DNA of 64,000 nt from Histoplasma ohiense (GCA_017607445.1 JAEVHH010000001.1:434001-498000), one strand, 5' to 3'. Positions 1 to 12,073 are shown, numbered from the stretch's first letter. The notes: generated from the sequence alone by a model not told the origin. Program-made: numbers and translations.

Positions 1-1461
1 TACAGAAGACTAGAGATGAGTGATACTAGTATAGATAATCATTCAATCTGAGCAGTAGATAAAGATGATCTGCTCAGAAAAGATGATAAAGTCTATATAT
101 CACAAAACAAGACTGTAAGATATGAAATAATGAAAATGAACCACAATGATTCTCAAGATAGCCATTTTGAACATGACAAAATCATTGAAGCAATCAAACA
201 CAAGTACTTGTGGCATGGTATGAGCAATGAGATTGCAGAATATGTGAGAACTTGTGATGTTTGTCAATATATCAAGATACCACAGCACAAGCTGTATGGA
301 TTGCTACAATCACATTCAGTGCCAGATAAGAAATGGCATACAATTAGCATGAACTTTATTGAAGGTCTGTCAGATAATAAAAAGAGAAGTCAAATCTATA
401 ATGCTATTGTTGTATTTATTGATTTATTCATCAAATAAGTCATAATTGTGCCCACATCTTCAGAGCTAGATGCAGAAGAACTCACAGATATTATTGTATG
501 AAGAATTGTGAAGAACTTTGATCTATCTGCAAACATTATTAGTGACTGAGATTCATTAATAAATAGCAAGTTTTGAATGACATTATGTTATCTGCTTCAT
601 ATTCAATGAAAATTATCAATGGCATTCCACCCGCAAACTGATGGCCAGACAGAATGATTGAACCAGATGATTGAACATTATCTTCACACATATTGCAGTT
701 ATCAGCAAGATAATGGGATAGAATGGATTCCTCTGATGCAATGAGCATATAACAACATCTTTCATGCATTGATAAAAATGACATCATCTGAAGCAATGAT
801 CAGCTGATCAACTGAACTTCACATAGACATGAAACCCTCAAGCACAGATGCATCAAAATCAGCAATGAAACAAATGAAATGAATGAAGTAAGTAGAGAAT
901 AAGATCTGAGAATGTCTGGAAGCTGTCAAAGCAGCTGAGAAAAAGTATTACAATCAGTATCATATATCAAAAAACTTTAAGATAGAGAACTGAATAATGC
1001 TGTATGCAAAAAATATATCCATCTTGTGACTCTCATTCAAACTAGATCATTGATTTTTGAGTCTCTTTCAAATAATTGATATCTGCAGTACACAGGCATA
1101 CAAACTGAAACTCACACTGCAATATAAAGAAATTCATCTCATATTCCATATTTCCCTTCTCAAACCATATCACACATGCAACGAACAAATCCTGCCAGCA
1201 GAATTGATAATTATAGATGTGCAAGAGAAATGAAAAGTTGAAGCTATATTAGACAAGTATCAGTACTGTGGTCAAACACAATATCTTGTTAAATGAAAAG
1301 ATTGTACAGATGTAGATAATTCTTGAGAATCTGAGAAAAACTTGATGAACAGTCAGAAGTACTTGAAACAGTTTAATAAAATCTATCAGAAGTCAGTCAG
1401 TAAATGAAAATGAAGAAGACAACAATGACTGCTGAATATACTTATTCCACTCAGAGATTAA
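1..1461 (+). pseudogene. Gypsy-2 pol, integrase and chromodomain end, broken
   Basis: The frame carries a His/Cys zinc-binding region (CDVC near 255-266), an integrase core (ISMNFIEGL near 343-369; DSL after SD-stop; FHPQTDGQTE near 622-651) and a chromodomain-like end (VEAIL, QYLVK, SEKNLM, 1225-1370). The first catalytic Asp reads Asn here (AAC at 352-354), whereas the other copy keeps GAC. Many in-frame TGA codons break it. The TAA at 1459-1461 is not of the mutational TGA type and is probably the true pol stop. It overlaps the end of the antisense gene tail to tail. It would have inserted element cDNA into chromatin; it is now dead. Confidence 0.85.
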
Positions 1462-2592
1462 AAAACAGATCTATCTCAGCTTGATCAGTGTCATTTGAGA
1501 AATTGTCATCAAGACAAATCTGCTTATTATCTCAGATTTTCTCAACTGATGAAGCACAACATTTCAACAATGATTTGAAAGCTGTGATCAGTGATATAAT
1601 CATTGAAATCTCATCAATCACTGTTTCAGCTGAAGTCTCAGAAGAACTGTCTCATTGAATCTTCTGAATTTTCACAGCAAAAAATCTAACCACTGCAGTC
1701 ACAGTGCTCTGCAAAATGTTAATATTCAAAGCATCTACATCAGTGACAATTAGATTCTCAGCAGTGTTGATAACTATCTGAGTCAATTCAACAGCATCTG
1801 CTGACATCTAATGAAAAGTTAATATTATATACTGTAAAAACATTTATTTTGAATAATAACTTACTGAAATGTAGATGTGCTTCATCACCAAGCAGTGCTT
1901 GCATTTTTTACATCAATTCTCAGCAGACTCACAATGATGGTGGGGGGATGTTGTCAAATGTTGAATACAACAACAACAATATGCTGCTGTGTTTCTTTCT
2001 AACATTTTAATGAGACTGTTCACTTCCTCATCTTCATCTACATTATCAGCCAACTCAAATAACATATCAAGATCTTGGCTCAGTGAGAATGACACTGATG
2101 TAATAGCAGAATGTGAAAATGCACTTTCTGAAACACTGCTATGATTGAATGCCACACTCTGCTGTGACAACAGATTATCAGAGTTCATATAGAATTCTAG
2201 AATCTCATCTGTATTCTTATAGACCTGCATATCAAGTACAAATCTCACAACAGCAGTTTGATATATGATAAATCTCTCATTCAGAACTTCATCAAAAAGC
2301 AGTATTTTGTGAAATTCATCAATCAAAAATTGATTGATTTTGTGAAAACACTCAGACATCTATAATCTGTTAGTACTTTTAATAATCTCAGTTTAAGAAA
2401 ACTTACAGCAGCACAACTTCTATTTGATATATGACAGATATGACAGTGTATCTGTTCATCATTCACAAAGCAAGAGTATACTGAGGGATTCTGCAATCTC
2501 TTCAGACAATCCAAGCAAATGCTCTTGATGACAGACAGCATATCATTCTTCATAGACTCTGAACCAGCAACAGAAACAGCTGGTTCTGACAT
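1451..2592 (-). pseudogene. Antisense three-exon Cys-rich gene of Gypsy-2 (copy 1)
   Basis: The exons are 2592-2407, 2359-1865 and 1807-1451 (186, 495 and 357 bp), all phase 0, about 345 codons. Intron 1 (2406-2360, 47 bp) has GTAAGT, a GTACTAACAG branch region and TAG; intron 2 (1864-1808, 57 bp) has GTAAGT and TAG. Exon 1 holds CLDC-x11-C-x8-CHIC-x7-C (residues ~26-60); exon 2 ends with a second Cys/His cluster (CCCC, HHHC, CKKCKHC). The layout resembles small Cys-motif proteins common in Pezizomycotina genomes, by recollection only. Exon and intron lengths equal those of the other copy exactly and internal stops are TGA, so it was once coding. Role unknown. It may end at the TGA (1453-1451) or at a TAA three codons later. 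Confidence 0.75.
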
Positions 2593-2626
2593 TCTATCAT
2601 AACTTTAATTAGTATCAAGGCCTTAT

Positions 2627-2839
2627 TCAAAGAAGAAGAAAAAGCAAAAACAACAAGAAAAAAAAACAGATATTGAAGATTAGAACCAATATTGCAATGT
2701 TAATCAAAAGAATTGCAACAACACAAAACTCAACCCAAAATGAAAAACACAACCACACAACCAAAACTTCAAATTTCACAATAAAAATTGCATAGAAAGA
2801 TACAGCATACTTTATTTGATAAATTAGTCCTGGTCCCAT
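2627..2839 (-). other. Hydrophobic ORF upstream of the antisense gene (copy 1)
   Basis: A 70-codon frame, very rich in Phe, Leu, Ile and Val, lies just upstream of the antisense gene on the same strand. The same frame is open in the other copy (4706-5074). It would form one or two membrane segments if translated. However, the DNA is T-rich on this strand, so hydrophobic codons arise easily by chance, and no family is recognisable. It may simply be leader sequence of the antisense transcript. Confidence 0.2.
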
Positions 2840-2924
2840 ATAGTGTTTATTAAATTAGTCACTTTACACTGTTTATATTATAAATCTAGTCTCAGGTCAT
2901 GTTCTTCTTATAAATTACTGATTC

Positions 2925-2971
2925 TGGTCCCATTTGGTCCCATTTTAACCAAATGGGACCAAATGGGACCA
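2925..2971. repeat. Perfect hairpin, 21 bp arms
   Basis: The arms 2925-2945 and 2951-2971 are perfect reverse complements around a 5-nt loop (taacc). Each arm is itself a tandem of tggtcccat-type units. The GG and CC pairs in it are unmutated, unlike the nearby elements. Confidence 0.85.
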
Positions 2972-3078
2972 TGATTTACCCTATATAGATGATATAATGC
3001 TATGAGTGTTACCAAAAATCATTATCTATCAAAAGAAGTTTAGTGTATTTATGCTCTAGTTCTATTTTGAACTAGTAA

Positions 3079-4030
3079 TGATAGTGATAGATAGATTCGC
3101 CGCGGTAGATAGGTTGGCAGCGATAGATTAGCAGTGATAGATTAGCAGCGATAGATTAGCAGCGATAGATTAGCAGTGATAGATAGATTGGCAGTGATAG
3201 ATAGGTTGGCAGCGATAGATTAGCAGTGATAGATAGCTTAGTAGTGAGGGATAGCTTAGCAGCGAGGGATAGCTTAGCAGTGAGGGATAGCTTAGCAGCG
3301 AGAGATAGCTTAGCAGTGAGGGATAGCTTAGCAGCGAGGGATAGCTTAGCAGCGAGGGATAGATTGGCAGCGGCGATAGATTAGCAGCGAAAGATAGATT
3401 GGCAGCAGCGATAGATTAGCAGCGATAGATTAGCAGCAATAGATTGGCAGTGATAGATAGATTGGCAGTGGTAGATAAATTGGCAGCGATAGATAGATTC
3501 GCTGCGGTAGATAGGTTGGCAGCGATAGATTAGCAGCGATAGATTGGCAGTGATAGCTTAGCAGCGAGGGATAGCTTAGCAGTGAGGGATAGATTGGCAG
3601 CGGCGATAGATTAGCAGTGATAGATAGATTAGCAGCGATAGATAGATTGACAGCAGCGATAGATTAGCAGCAATAGATAGATTGGCAGTGGTAGATAAAT
3701 TGGCAGCGCTAGATAGGTTGGCAGCGATAGCTTAGCAGTGAGGGATAGCTTGCAGCAATAGAGAGGTTGGCAGCGATAGCTTAGCAGTGAGGGATAGCTT
3801 GCAGCAATAGAGAGGTTGGCAGCGATAGCTTAGCAGTGAGGGATAGCTTGCAGCAATAGAGAGGTTGGCAGCGATAGCTTAGCAGCGAGGGATAGCTTGC
3901 AGCAATAGAGAGATTGGCAGCGATAGCTTAGCAGCGAGGGATAGCTTGCAGCAATAGAGAGGTTGGCAGCAATAGTTTAGCAGCGAGGGATAGCTTGCAG
4001 CAATAGATTGGTTGACAGCACTAGATAGGG
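3079..4030. repeat. GATAG-rich minisatellite with higher-order units
   Basis: Tandem units of about 14-18 bp are built from GATAG plus a CAGCG, CAGTG or CAGCA core (for example gatagattagcagc and gatagcttagcagc). From about 3745 to 4010 a higher-order unit of about 48-50 bp, containing cttgcagcaatagagagg, is repeated five to six times. The CG of the core alternates between CG, TG and CA, which fits C-to-T change on either strand at CpG. Confidence 0.9.
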
Positions 4031-4294
4031 GTGATATCTCCACCAATCATATCATCAGATTGATATCTAAGATATGTATTATATAATCATCAGAATGGGA
4101 CCAAACCTCAGTTAAAATCATAGTCAGTCTCAGATCATGTTCTTATTTTTGATAGTCAGTCACTTTACATGAAATATCAAGATTTATTAGTCTCATTTCA
4201 ATCATGTTCTAATAATTCTAGTCACTTTACACTCTCATTCTGATCCTGGTCCCACTGAAAATCATGCCAAGAAATGGACTGGGACCAAACCAAA

Positions 4295-4565
4295 TGTAAG
4301 AGATGGTTGTTGGTATAATTATGGGAGTAGTGTGAAGTACGCATGTAGGATGTTAAGAAGGTAGCAATCTCTATTATTCAAAGCTAATCACTGATCTTCT
4401 AATATCTATAGATATCAGTGAGCATTATATAGGCGATCTTCATGTGCTATAGCTGCCTATAATGCTATATGCTATATCCCTCTTCATTAATTCTGGTGTG
4501 TTCTGTGTTCTTCTATCACCACATAGCTATTTTCTAATATAGATATCTCTGTTGCATCTATTACA
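4295..4565 (-). repeat. Gypsy-2 3' LTR
   Basis: 271 bp, TG...CA ends. Relative to the partner LTR, its outer (left) end keeps bases that are mutated in the partner's inner end (tacgc against tacac, atggga against atgaga), while its own inner end is more mutated (gttgcatc against gttgcgcc). Confidence 0.92.
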
Positions 4566-4581
4566 ATTATCTCTCTTCTTC
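4566..4581 (-). other. Gypsy-2 polypurine tract
   Basis: On the - strand, GAAGAAGAGAGATAAT lies directly before the 3' LTR. This is the usual place and composition of the primer for second-strand DNA synthesis in LTR retrotransposons. Confidence 0.7.
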
Positions 4582-4705
4582 AAAGGCCTGGTCTTCAGAG
4601 CTTCTTACTGCAACATGTGAAGTTCATAACATGTGCTGTGTGGTTAATATTGTATAGAGTTCACAGAATCAGACTGAATTAATTGTTGAGATTAATTTCA
4701 AAATA

Positions 4706-5074
4706 TTGCTGTCTCAGAAGAATGTTTTTTCATCTTTGATGTCAATGCAGTTCAATCATAATTTAGACACAACTTCTGAACCTCTTTTCTTTGACTTTTA
4801 TATCAAAAAGTTGTACCCTAACAAAATCATCTGCACCATCATCATCAATGATTTTTTATTTAAAAAGAATACATCAATTTATCAAACAAAGTATGCTGTA
4901 TCTTTCTATGTGATTTTTATTGTGAAATTCAAAGTTTTGATTGTGTGGTTGTGTTTTCCATTTTGGGTTGAGTTTTGTGTTGTTGCAATTTCTTTGATCA
5001 ACATTGCAATATTGATTTCAATCTTCAACATCTGTTTTTCTTTCTTGTTGTTTTTGCTTCTTCTTCTTCTTTGA
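4706..5074 (+). other. Hydrophobic ORF upstream of the antisense gene (copy 2)
   Basis: A 122-codon frame with a strongly hydrophobic C-terminal half, matching the frame at 2627-2839. It ends 34 bp before the ATG of the antisense gene. T-rich DNA alone could give this composition. No signal or family is recognised, so it is reported only as a frame open in two copies. Confidence 0.2.
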
Positions 5075-5294
5075 ATAAGGCCTTGATACTAATTAAAGTT
5101 ATGATAGAATGTCAGAACCAGCTGTTTCTGTTGCTGATTTGAAGTCTATGAAGAATGATATACTGTCTGCCATTGAGAGCATTTGCTTGGATTGTCTGAA
5201 GAGATTGCAGAATCTCTCAGTATACTCTTGCTTTGTGAATGATGAATGAATATGCTGTTACATCTGCCATATATCAAATAGAAGTTGTGCTGCT

Positions 5295-5341
5295 GTAAGT
5301 TTTCTTAAACTAAAGTTGTTATGAGTGCTAATGGATTATAG
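5295..5341 (+). other. Intron 1 of the antisense gene (copy 2)
   Basis: A 47 bp spliceosomal intron: donor GTAAGT, branch-like GTGCTAATG (GTACTAACA in copy 1), acceptor ATTATAG. Removing it joins two phase-0 exons. The same length and position in copy 1 (2360-2406) supports it. Confidence 0.8.
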
Positions 5342-5364
5342 ATGCCTGAGCACTTTCATGAAAC

Positions 5365-5961
5365 TGTAACGGGCGTACTTCGATTAACGATTTGATACTA
5401 TCCTAATTACAGATTACAAATTGATTAAGGAAAGAAAGAGAAAAGAAATCAGAAGAAAAGGTTGTACAAAGAGGGTTCTTATAGAGAAAAGTTTGAGATG
5501 GAAGAATATCAGAAGCCACTCCACAGTGGAGTGCAGAGTGAAAGAACATTAAGAGGTATGTGTAAGAATTGTTAGAAGTTACACAAGTGTGGAACATGGA
5601 GTGAGAGAATCATTGAGAGCTACACAGAAGAATCATTAGAGACTATATGAGTGTGGAACACAGAGTGGGAGAATGTAAGAAGCTACACAGAAGAATCATT
5701 AGAGACTATATAAACATGAAACACAGAGCAGAGGAACATAAGAAGCTACATGAAAGAATTGTTAGAGACTACACAAGCATGAAGCACAGAGTGGAAGAAT
5801 GTTAAGAGCTACACAGAAGAATTGTTAGAAACTACATGAGTGCAGAGCACAGAGTGGAAGAACATTGAGGATTACACAAGATCACAGCAGTCAGAAACAA
5901 ATGAGTGCAGAAGAGGAGTTGATTGTGTAAGTTAATTACTAACAGATGCTAATCCATCACA
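5365..5961 (-). repeat. Copy A 3' LTR
   Basis: 597 bp, two 63 bp units longer than the LTR of copy F. The outermost ~45 bp keep four CpGs (cgggcg, ttcgatt, aacgatt) that are all mutated in the partner LTR at 11000. Confidence 0.92.
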
Positions 5962-8900
5962 TTATCCTCCTCTATCAGAGTGAGTGAGAACTTGTAGATG
6001 TTGAGAGCAGTGATATTCTTCAAGACAGACATGGGTTTCCAGATCAGACAATTGTATTCTACTCATTTGATGAGATATTCACAGCAGTGGTGGTTGGTTC
6101 TATTGTCAAGAATTGCTTTGATTTCTCACTTGAGTTTGTTGTCTTCTTCTACAATGATGGATGGCTGTCAATTGAAGGTTCTCTGTGAGGGGAATGGATC
6201 CTCAGCCGCGGGTTGGAGCAGGTTTGTATGAAAGACATCATGAATGTCAGATGAGGTGTTGAGTTGATAATCATGTGTGTCTAGCACTTTCTTCACTGTA
6301 TACTTGGTGTGGCAGTAATCTAGTGTATGTGAGGAGTGGTCTGTTCTTATGTTCTTGAGATTCAGTCAGATTTTGTCTTCTATATAGTATTGAGTTGCAG
6401 AACTTCTTCTGATATTTGTTTGATCTTTGTAATCTTGCTGAGCACTGATCATTGAAGTTTCTGCTTATTTGCAGACTTTCTTCAACTTGCTCACAATGTT
6501 CTCTGCTGTCTGTATGAGGCTGTGGGTGTGTGTGGTTTCTTGGAGAGTCTCAGAGAAGTCCAGGACCTCTAAGTTGTATCCATATAAAAGAAAGAATGAG
6601 CTTACATCTGTTGTAGCAGAATCTCAACTGTTAATTGCAATCTCAGTATATGACAGCAGATTGCTTCAGTTGTCTTGTGTGTAATTGCAGAACTTATGAA
6701 GGATGTTCTTTATCATTTGTATCATCCTCTCAGTAGCTCCATCAGTCTCTGAGTGGTACACTGTTGATAACTTTCATTCAATTCTTAATAATTGACATAC
6801 ATGGGCTCAGAGTGTGCTGATGAATTGACTGTCTCTATCTGACACAATGGATGAAGGCAGACTGTGTATATGATAGAACAGGCTTCTGATGAAGACATCT
6901 GCAACTACTTCAGTGTCCATCTTGTCACAGAGCTGTAGTATTACACCCTTGCTGAGTTGATTGACAATGACTAGAATGTTTGTAGAACCTCCACTTTCAG
7001 ATAAGAAAACTGCAAAATCAATAACTATATCACATCAAGTTCAGTTGAGAACAGATAGAGGCTTCAGCATCTCTTTTCAGCATTCACATCATGCTGTCAC
7101 TGAGCTGCAGCAATCACAGTTGCATATGAACCAGTGTATGTCTTTTGATATATCTGATCAGTAGAATTTTTGAGTGACAATGTTGTACATGATTTCATGT
7201 TCTGAATGCTCAGTCATCAGTGAGTCATGAATTTCTTGCATGATCTGTGTTTGTAGGGGTTCTGAATCAGGGATCCATTGCCTATCTCAAAAGTGTAAGC
7301 AGTTGTCATCATCAATCAAATATGCTGAGATATCTGTTCTTGAGTATACATCTGCAGGGAATTGAGATGCTTTACTTTGTATGACTTCAGCAGTTTGCTG
7401 TCAGAATTCATCTGCTTCTGCTGCTAGTCTTCATTGTTCTTCAAGCAAGAGTTCTTGAGCTTGGAACTGATTGATATGTACATGGGATTCATCTGATTGT
7501 GTAGGACTTTCTATGATTGTGAGGTTGATTAATCAATGCTCTCAGTGTTTCCATCTGTCATCTAGATCATCAGATGGCATATCTTGTTCTCAGCAGAACA
7601 GAGCATCCACAAAAGTGTTCTCTACTTCAGATTGATAATGAATTGTGAATGAAAAACAGCTAAGGAACAATGATCAATGCATATACCTCTCAATGAGCTT
7701 ACAAATGATTGTGAAGTATTTTAAGTTCTTATGATCAGTAACAATCTCAAACTTCTTGACACTCATAAGTTCAGACTTTTATTCTTTGAAACATTGTATA
7801 ATTGCTAGAAGCTTCTTGTCATAGATTTTGTAGTTGCATTCAGTGGGTGACATCTTTTTCAAGATGAAGATACAGGGTTGTAGAACATCTTTGTTATCAT
7901 ATTGCATTAGTGCCTCATCTACTACATAATCTGAGGTGTCTGTTTTGAGAATTGTATGCTTATCTGAATTGAATGATTGCAGCATTGAAGTGCTTGTGAA
8001 CATACACTTCAGCTTTTTGAATGCTGTGTCCACTTCATCAGTCCATTGAAATACAGTGTCTTTCCAGGTCAGATTCATCAGTGGTTGTATGATATTGAAG
8101 AAGTCTTTGATAAATCTTTGATAGAAGTTGGTGAATTCTAGAAAGCTTCTAGTTTCTTTTACTGAGACTGATGTCTCTCAGTTGAGGATTGCTTCCATCT
8201 TCTTAGAATCCATGTGTACACCTTTTTCAGCTTCAATGATGAATTCTAGATAGGTTGTAGATTTGATCTTGAAGTTGCATTTGTTAATGTCCACTTGCAG
8301 TCCAGCTTTATGTAGATGGTCAAGCACTTGTCATACATGCTTGCAGTGCTCAGTGAGCAGTCCATCAGTAAAGATCAGAATATCATTCATGTACACTGAG
8401 GCAATTTTGTTGAGCAGATCTTGTAGAGCCCAGTTAATGTATTTCTGGAACATGCTCAGAGCATTCACTAATTCAAAGAGGGTCACTGTTCATTCATATA
8501 ATCTGTAACACATATGAAAAGTGGTTAGCCATTTGTCACCTTCATTAATTCTTATCTTATAGAAGGCTGCAGAGATGTCAAGCTTTGTAAATCATTTTGC
8601 TTTTTCTATTCATTTGAGTGTTTTGTTGATGAGTGGGAGAGGGTATCAGTCCTTCTGCATAATCTTGTTGAGTTCTCAGTAGTCAACACAGAATTGTAAG
8701 CCTTCTTCTGATTTCTTCACAAACAGTATGAGTGCTGCAGTGGGTGAGTTGCTAACACAAATGAAGCCTTTATCCAGTAATCTGTTGAGCATTTTTCATA
8801 GAATGAGAAGCTCATCATGTGACATGCTGTAGAGAGGGTCTCAGAGTGGTTGTGGGTTCTTATCATCTTTCTTGATGAGCTCAATTGTATGATCTATACT

Positions 8901-9572
8901 GGGTCCTCAGTGAGGGGGAAGCTTTTCAGCTTCTTTCTCATTGAACACATCTGTGAAGTCTTTGTACAATTCAGATAGTTTCTTGCATGATTTCTTGAGG
9001 TCTTTGAGTTCTAACTTTTCTAACACTTTTTTGATATCTGTCATGCTAGCAGCAAACACTTGAATGTTCTTCTTCTCATGTGCTTGACAGATTAGTAGTT
9101 TGTATGCTTCTGCTGATATCTGAGTGAGATCAGTGATTCTATTGACATTCTTCTTATAAACACAGTCACCTTCTGGGAAAATAAGGCAGTGGTTGTGTGT
9201 GTTCAACAAGGTTCCAAATTCTGTGAGTCATGATAGACTGAGCATTAGATTGTACTCAAGGTCTTGTATTTTATATGTGTATACATTCTTTTTCTTGTGT
9301 CCTTCTACATTGATGTTAAATCTTACCATGTTGTAGAAGGCTGATTCTCTGAGGCCATCAAATCCACTGAGCTTACACAGCTTGAGAAAGGGAATATGCT
9401 GGAGCTTATGCTTCTCAATCAGCTGGGTGTCTATAAGAGTGTAATGAAGGAAACCACTGTCTACCATTGCTTGTACATTGACTAGACTATTTACAATGAC
9501 AGAGATTATGATTGTGTCTGCTTGTATCTTCTGTTTGAATCTTCAGCTAGCTTTCTGCTTCTTGAGCTCTTG
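5949..9572 (-). pseudogene. Gypsy-1 pol, copy A
   Basis: Protease region with VDSGFLHYTLID (~9465-9430), RT with the catalytic YMDD changed to YMND (~8390), RNase H (TDTSDYVV, ~7940), integrase and chromodomain (~6150-6000). Broken by many TGA codons. It ends with TAG inside the LTR, as in the other copies. The first codon after the gag overlap is CAA here and TGA in copy F, so the ancestor had CGA (Arg), showing the pol frame was open there. Confidence 0.85.
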
Positions 9573-9580
9573 TCTGTGTT

Positions 9581-10612
9581 TTAGAATGAGAGCTCATCTT
9601 TTCCCTGTTCTTGCCTATCCACAGATGACACAGTGTTTACGCATGTGGGGGGTTTACTCAGAGTGATCACATTCAGACATTGATTTGTGAAGTGCTCTGG
9701 CTTGTCACAGTGTATGCAGACTTCTCTGATGATTCAGTCAGCAGTGTCCTTTTCTGAGATGTTGGGGATTCTCAGATGATTTGTGTTTACATGTGGAACT
9801 CAGTTCATTGATTCTGATTCAGAGGCAGGGGGTGCTGCAGAGCAGTTTGAGACATATACATTTATTCAGTGAAATTCTCTGTGATTTTGAAGTGTGTGGA
9901 ACTGAGACAGATCATTGTTCAACAGACAAAGATCAGCACAGAATTTGCTGTATGTTGAGAGCTTCAGACACTCTATACTTCAGTTATGCAACTGAAAGTT
10001 CAAATTCTTGAACAGTATATTGATCTTGACAGTATCATCTCAGTCTTACTCATCTGCTTCTAGAAGCTTGCAGTTGAATTCAGAAAGATAAGTTGTCAAT
10101 GTGATGTTCATCTGACAAGTCTGATTAAGCCAGTCTAATGCCTTGGCTTGAAGTGTAGGATCAAGGAAGAGGGAGTTGAGTTGTTGGAAGATTAGCTCTG
10201 ATGTATGCTGGTGGTTCTGACAATGGCTCATCCAGGGTTGGAATTTTGCTAATGTGTCACCATCCAATCTGCTATGGATATACCATGCTTGGTTGAATAG
10301 CGAGTCTATTGCTTGTCTGTCGATGTTCAATTTGGTGTTTGCTTTTGACTTCCATGTGAGGTAGAGTGCTAGGTCTCTCTTGTATTTGTTGAGGATTGGG
10401 AGCTTCTCTCTTGGGGGCTTTTCATGAGGCGTGGGTGTAGGAGGAACAGTGAATGTGGAAGTGCTCATTTCAGCAAGTTGTCATTGCAATTCAGCCATCT
10501 GTAGTGCCTGTTGCTGAAGGATGCTTCGTAGGTCTAAGTTGTCGTCCACTGTGTTTGGGTGCAGTGGATGTTTGTAGAATTGCTTGTAGTTCATTTTGAT
10601 ATCTAAGAACAT
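9581..10612 (-). pseudogene. Gypsy-1 gag, copy A
   Basis: 344 codons from ATG (10612) to TAA (9581), as in copy F. Residues 49-188 are open: a proline-rich stretch (TVPPTPTPHEKPPREKLP) and a capsid-like region. The C-terminal CCHC knuckle region (~9720-9680) is broken by TGA. Confidence 0.85.
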
Positions 10613-10691
10613 ATAATAATAAAAAAAAAGAAAAGGAATACTTGTAGACACTCAGTCCTCTCACAGACACTATTCACAGTGTTGCAGCACT

Positions 10692-10707
10692 AAGCTTGAT
10701 CAAGCTT
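10692..10707. repeat. 16 bp palindrome in the Gypsy-1 leader (copy A)
   Basis: AAGCTTGATCAAGCTT in the untranslated leader between the 5' LTR and gag. It is also perfect in C2 (41036-41051) and I (59990-60005), degenerate in C1 and E, and deleted from F. Nearby are a repeated ctattcacag motif and ~30 bp repeats (cactcaggcataagaactggtaa type, ~10850-10975). Confidence 0.75.
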
Positions 10708-10999
10708 CTTTGTGAATGCTATTCACAGCATTACAGTTCGTAGGCACTCAGGCCTTATAGAACACAGTCAATTGTGTTTCAGACACTTAGACACAACAGC
10801 TTATATAACTAACAATAAGAGCACTCAGGCTCACAAGGAATCTCTTGTAACAACTAGACACTCAGGTCTGTAAACAATGCACTCAGGTGTAAGAACTGGT
10901 AACAACACACTCAGGCATAAGAACTGGTAACAACACACTCAGGCATAAGAACTAATAATAAGACACTCGAGCCTTAAATGCAGAAGAATCAATTCATAA

Positions 11000-11596
11000 T
11001 GTAACAGATGTACTTCAATTAACAATTTGATACTATTCTAATTACAGATTATGAATTGATTAAGGAAAGAAAGAGAAAAGAAATCAGAAGAAAAGGTTGT
11101 ATGAAGGGGGTTCTTATAGGAGAAAGTTCAAGGTGGAAGAATATCAGAAGCTGCTCCACAGTGGAGTGTGGAGTGGAAGAACATTAAGAGGTACATGTAA
11201 AAATTGTTAGAAGTTACACAAGTGCAGAATGTGGGGTGGAGGAATCATTGAGAGCTACATGGAAGAATTGTTAGAGACTATATGAGTGCAGAACACAGAG
11301 TGGGAGAACATAAGAAGCTACACAGAAGAATTGTTAGAGACTACACAAGTGCAGAACACAGAGTGGGGGAATGTAAGAAGCTACACAGAAGAATTGTTAG
11401 AGACTACATGAGTGCAGAGCACAGAGTGGAAGAATGTTAAGAGCTACACAGAAGAATCATTAGAAACTACACAAGTGCAGAGCACAGAGTGGAAGAACAT
11501 CAAGGGTTACATGAGGTCACAGCAGCCAGGAACAAGCGGGTGCAGGAGGGGAGTTGATTGTGTAAGTTAATTACTAACAGATGCTAACCTGTCACA
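11000..11596 (-). repeat. Copy A 5' LTR
   Basis: 597 bp. The inner (left) end is fully mutated at CpG. The outer right end keeps agcgggtgcaggaggggag, which is mutated in the inner end of the partner (5900-5925). Confidence 0.92.
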
Positions 11597-12073
11597 GAAA
11601 CTGATCAATCTTTGATTGATGAATTTTATGAGATGCTGCTCTCTGATGAAGTTTCAGATGAGAGATTTGTCATGTATCAAACTGCTGTTGTGAGGTTTGT
11701 ACTTGATGTGCAGATCTATAAGAATGCAGATGAGATTCTAGAATTCTATATGAACTCTGATAATCTGTTGTCACAGCAGAGTGTGACATTCAATCATAGC
11801 AGTGTTTCAGAAAGTGTGTTTTCATATTCTGCTATTGCATCAGTGTCATTCTCACTGGGCCAAGATCTTGATATGTTATTTGAGTTGATCAATAATGTAG
11901 ACAAAGATGAGGAAGCAGATGGTTCTGTTGAAGTGTTAGAAAGAAATGCAGCAGTATATTGCTGTTGTTGTATTTGACATTTGACAACATCCCTCCATCA
12001 TCATTGCAAGTCTGCTGAGAGTTGATGCAAAAAATGCAAACACTGCTCAGTGATGAAGCACATCTGTATTTCA

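Larger units (their letters stand above)
1..2826 (+). mobile_element. Gypsy-2 LTR retrotransposon, 3' part (copy G2-L)
   Basis: This is the integrase/chromodomain end of a Ty3/gypsy element on the + strand, followed by an antisense gene on the - strand. The whole segment is an inverted copy of the corresponding part of the complete Gypsy-2 element at 4295-17656. Homology stops near 2826, so the last ~300 bp and the 3' LTR are missing here; the 5' part lies beyond the window edge. Together with the second copy it forms the two arms of a large inverted repeat around the minisatellite block. Confidence 0.85.
2827..4294. other. Non-coding block with hairpin and minisatellite
   Basis: No plausible gene is seen. 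The block has diverged short repeats near both ends: tcactttacac-like at about 2860, 4153 and 4207, tcatgttctt-like at about 2898, 4137 and 4196, and several copies of tggtcccat and its complement. In between are a hairpin (2925-2971) and a long minisatellite (~3079-4030). The Gypsy-2 element at 4295 is inserted in it; the continuation on the far side is 17657-17700. It may be the remains of a non-autonomous element or of satellite DNA. Confidence 0.5.
5365..11596 (-). mobile_element. Gypsy-1 retrotransposon copy A, complete and decayed
   Basis: 6232 bp, with LTRs of 597 bp each (5365-5961, 11000-11596) and the target duplication GAAAC (5360-5364, 11597-11601). It is inserted in exon 2 of the antisense gene of G2-R. 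It carries gag (10612-9581) and pol (9572-5949) of the same lengths as copy F, so decay was by base substitution rather than indels. Confidence 0.93.

Noticed and set aside
3079..4030. CRISPR-like array
   Set aside because: Units are short, directly adjacent and variable, with no unique spacers; the setting is eukaryotic.
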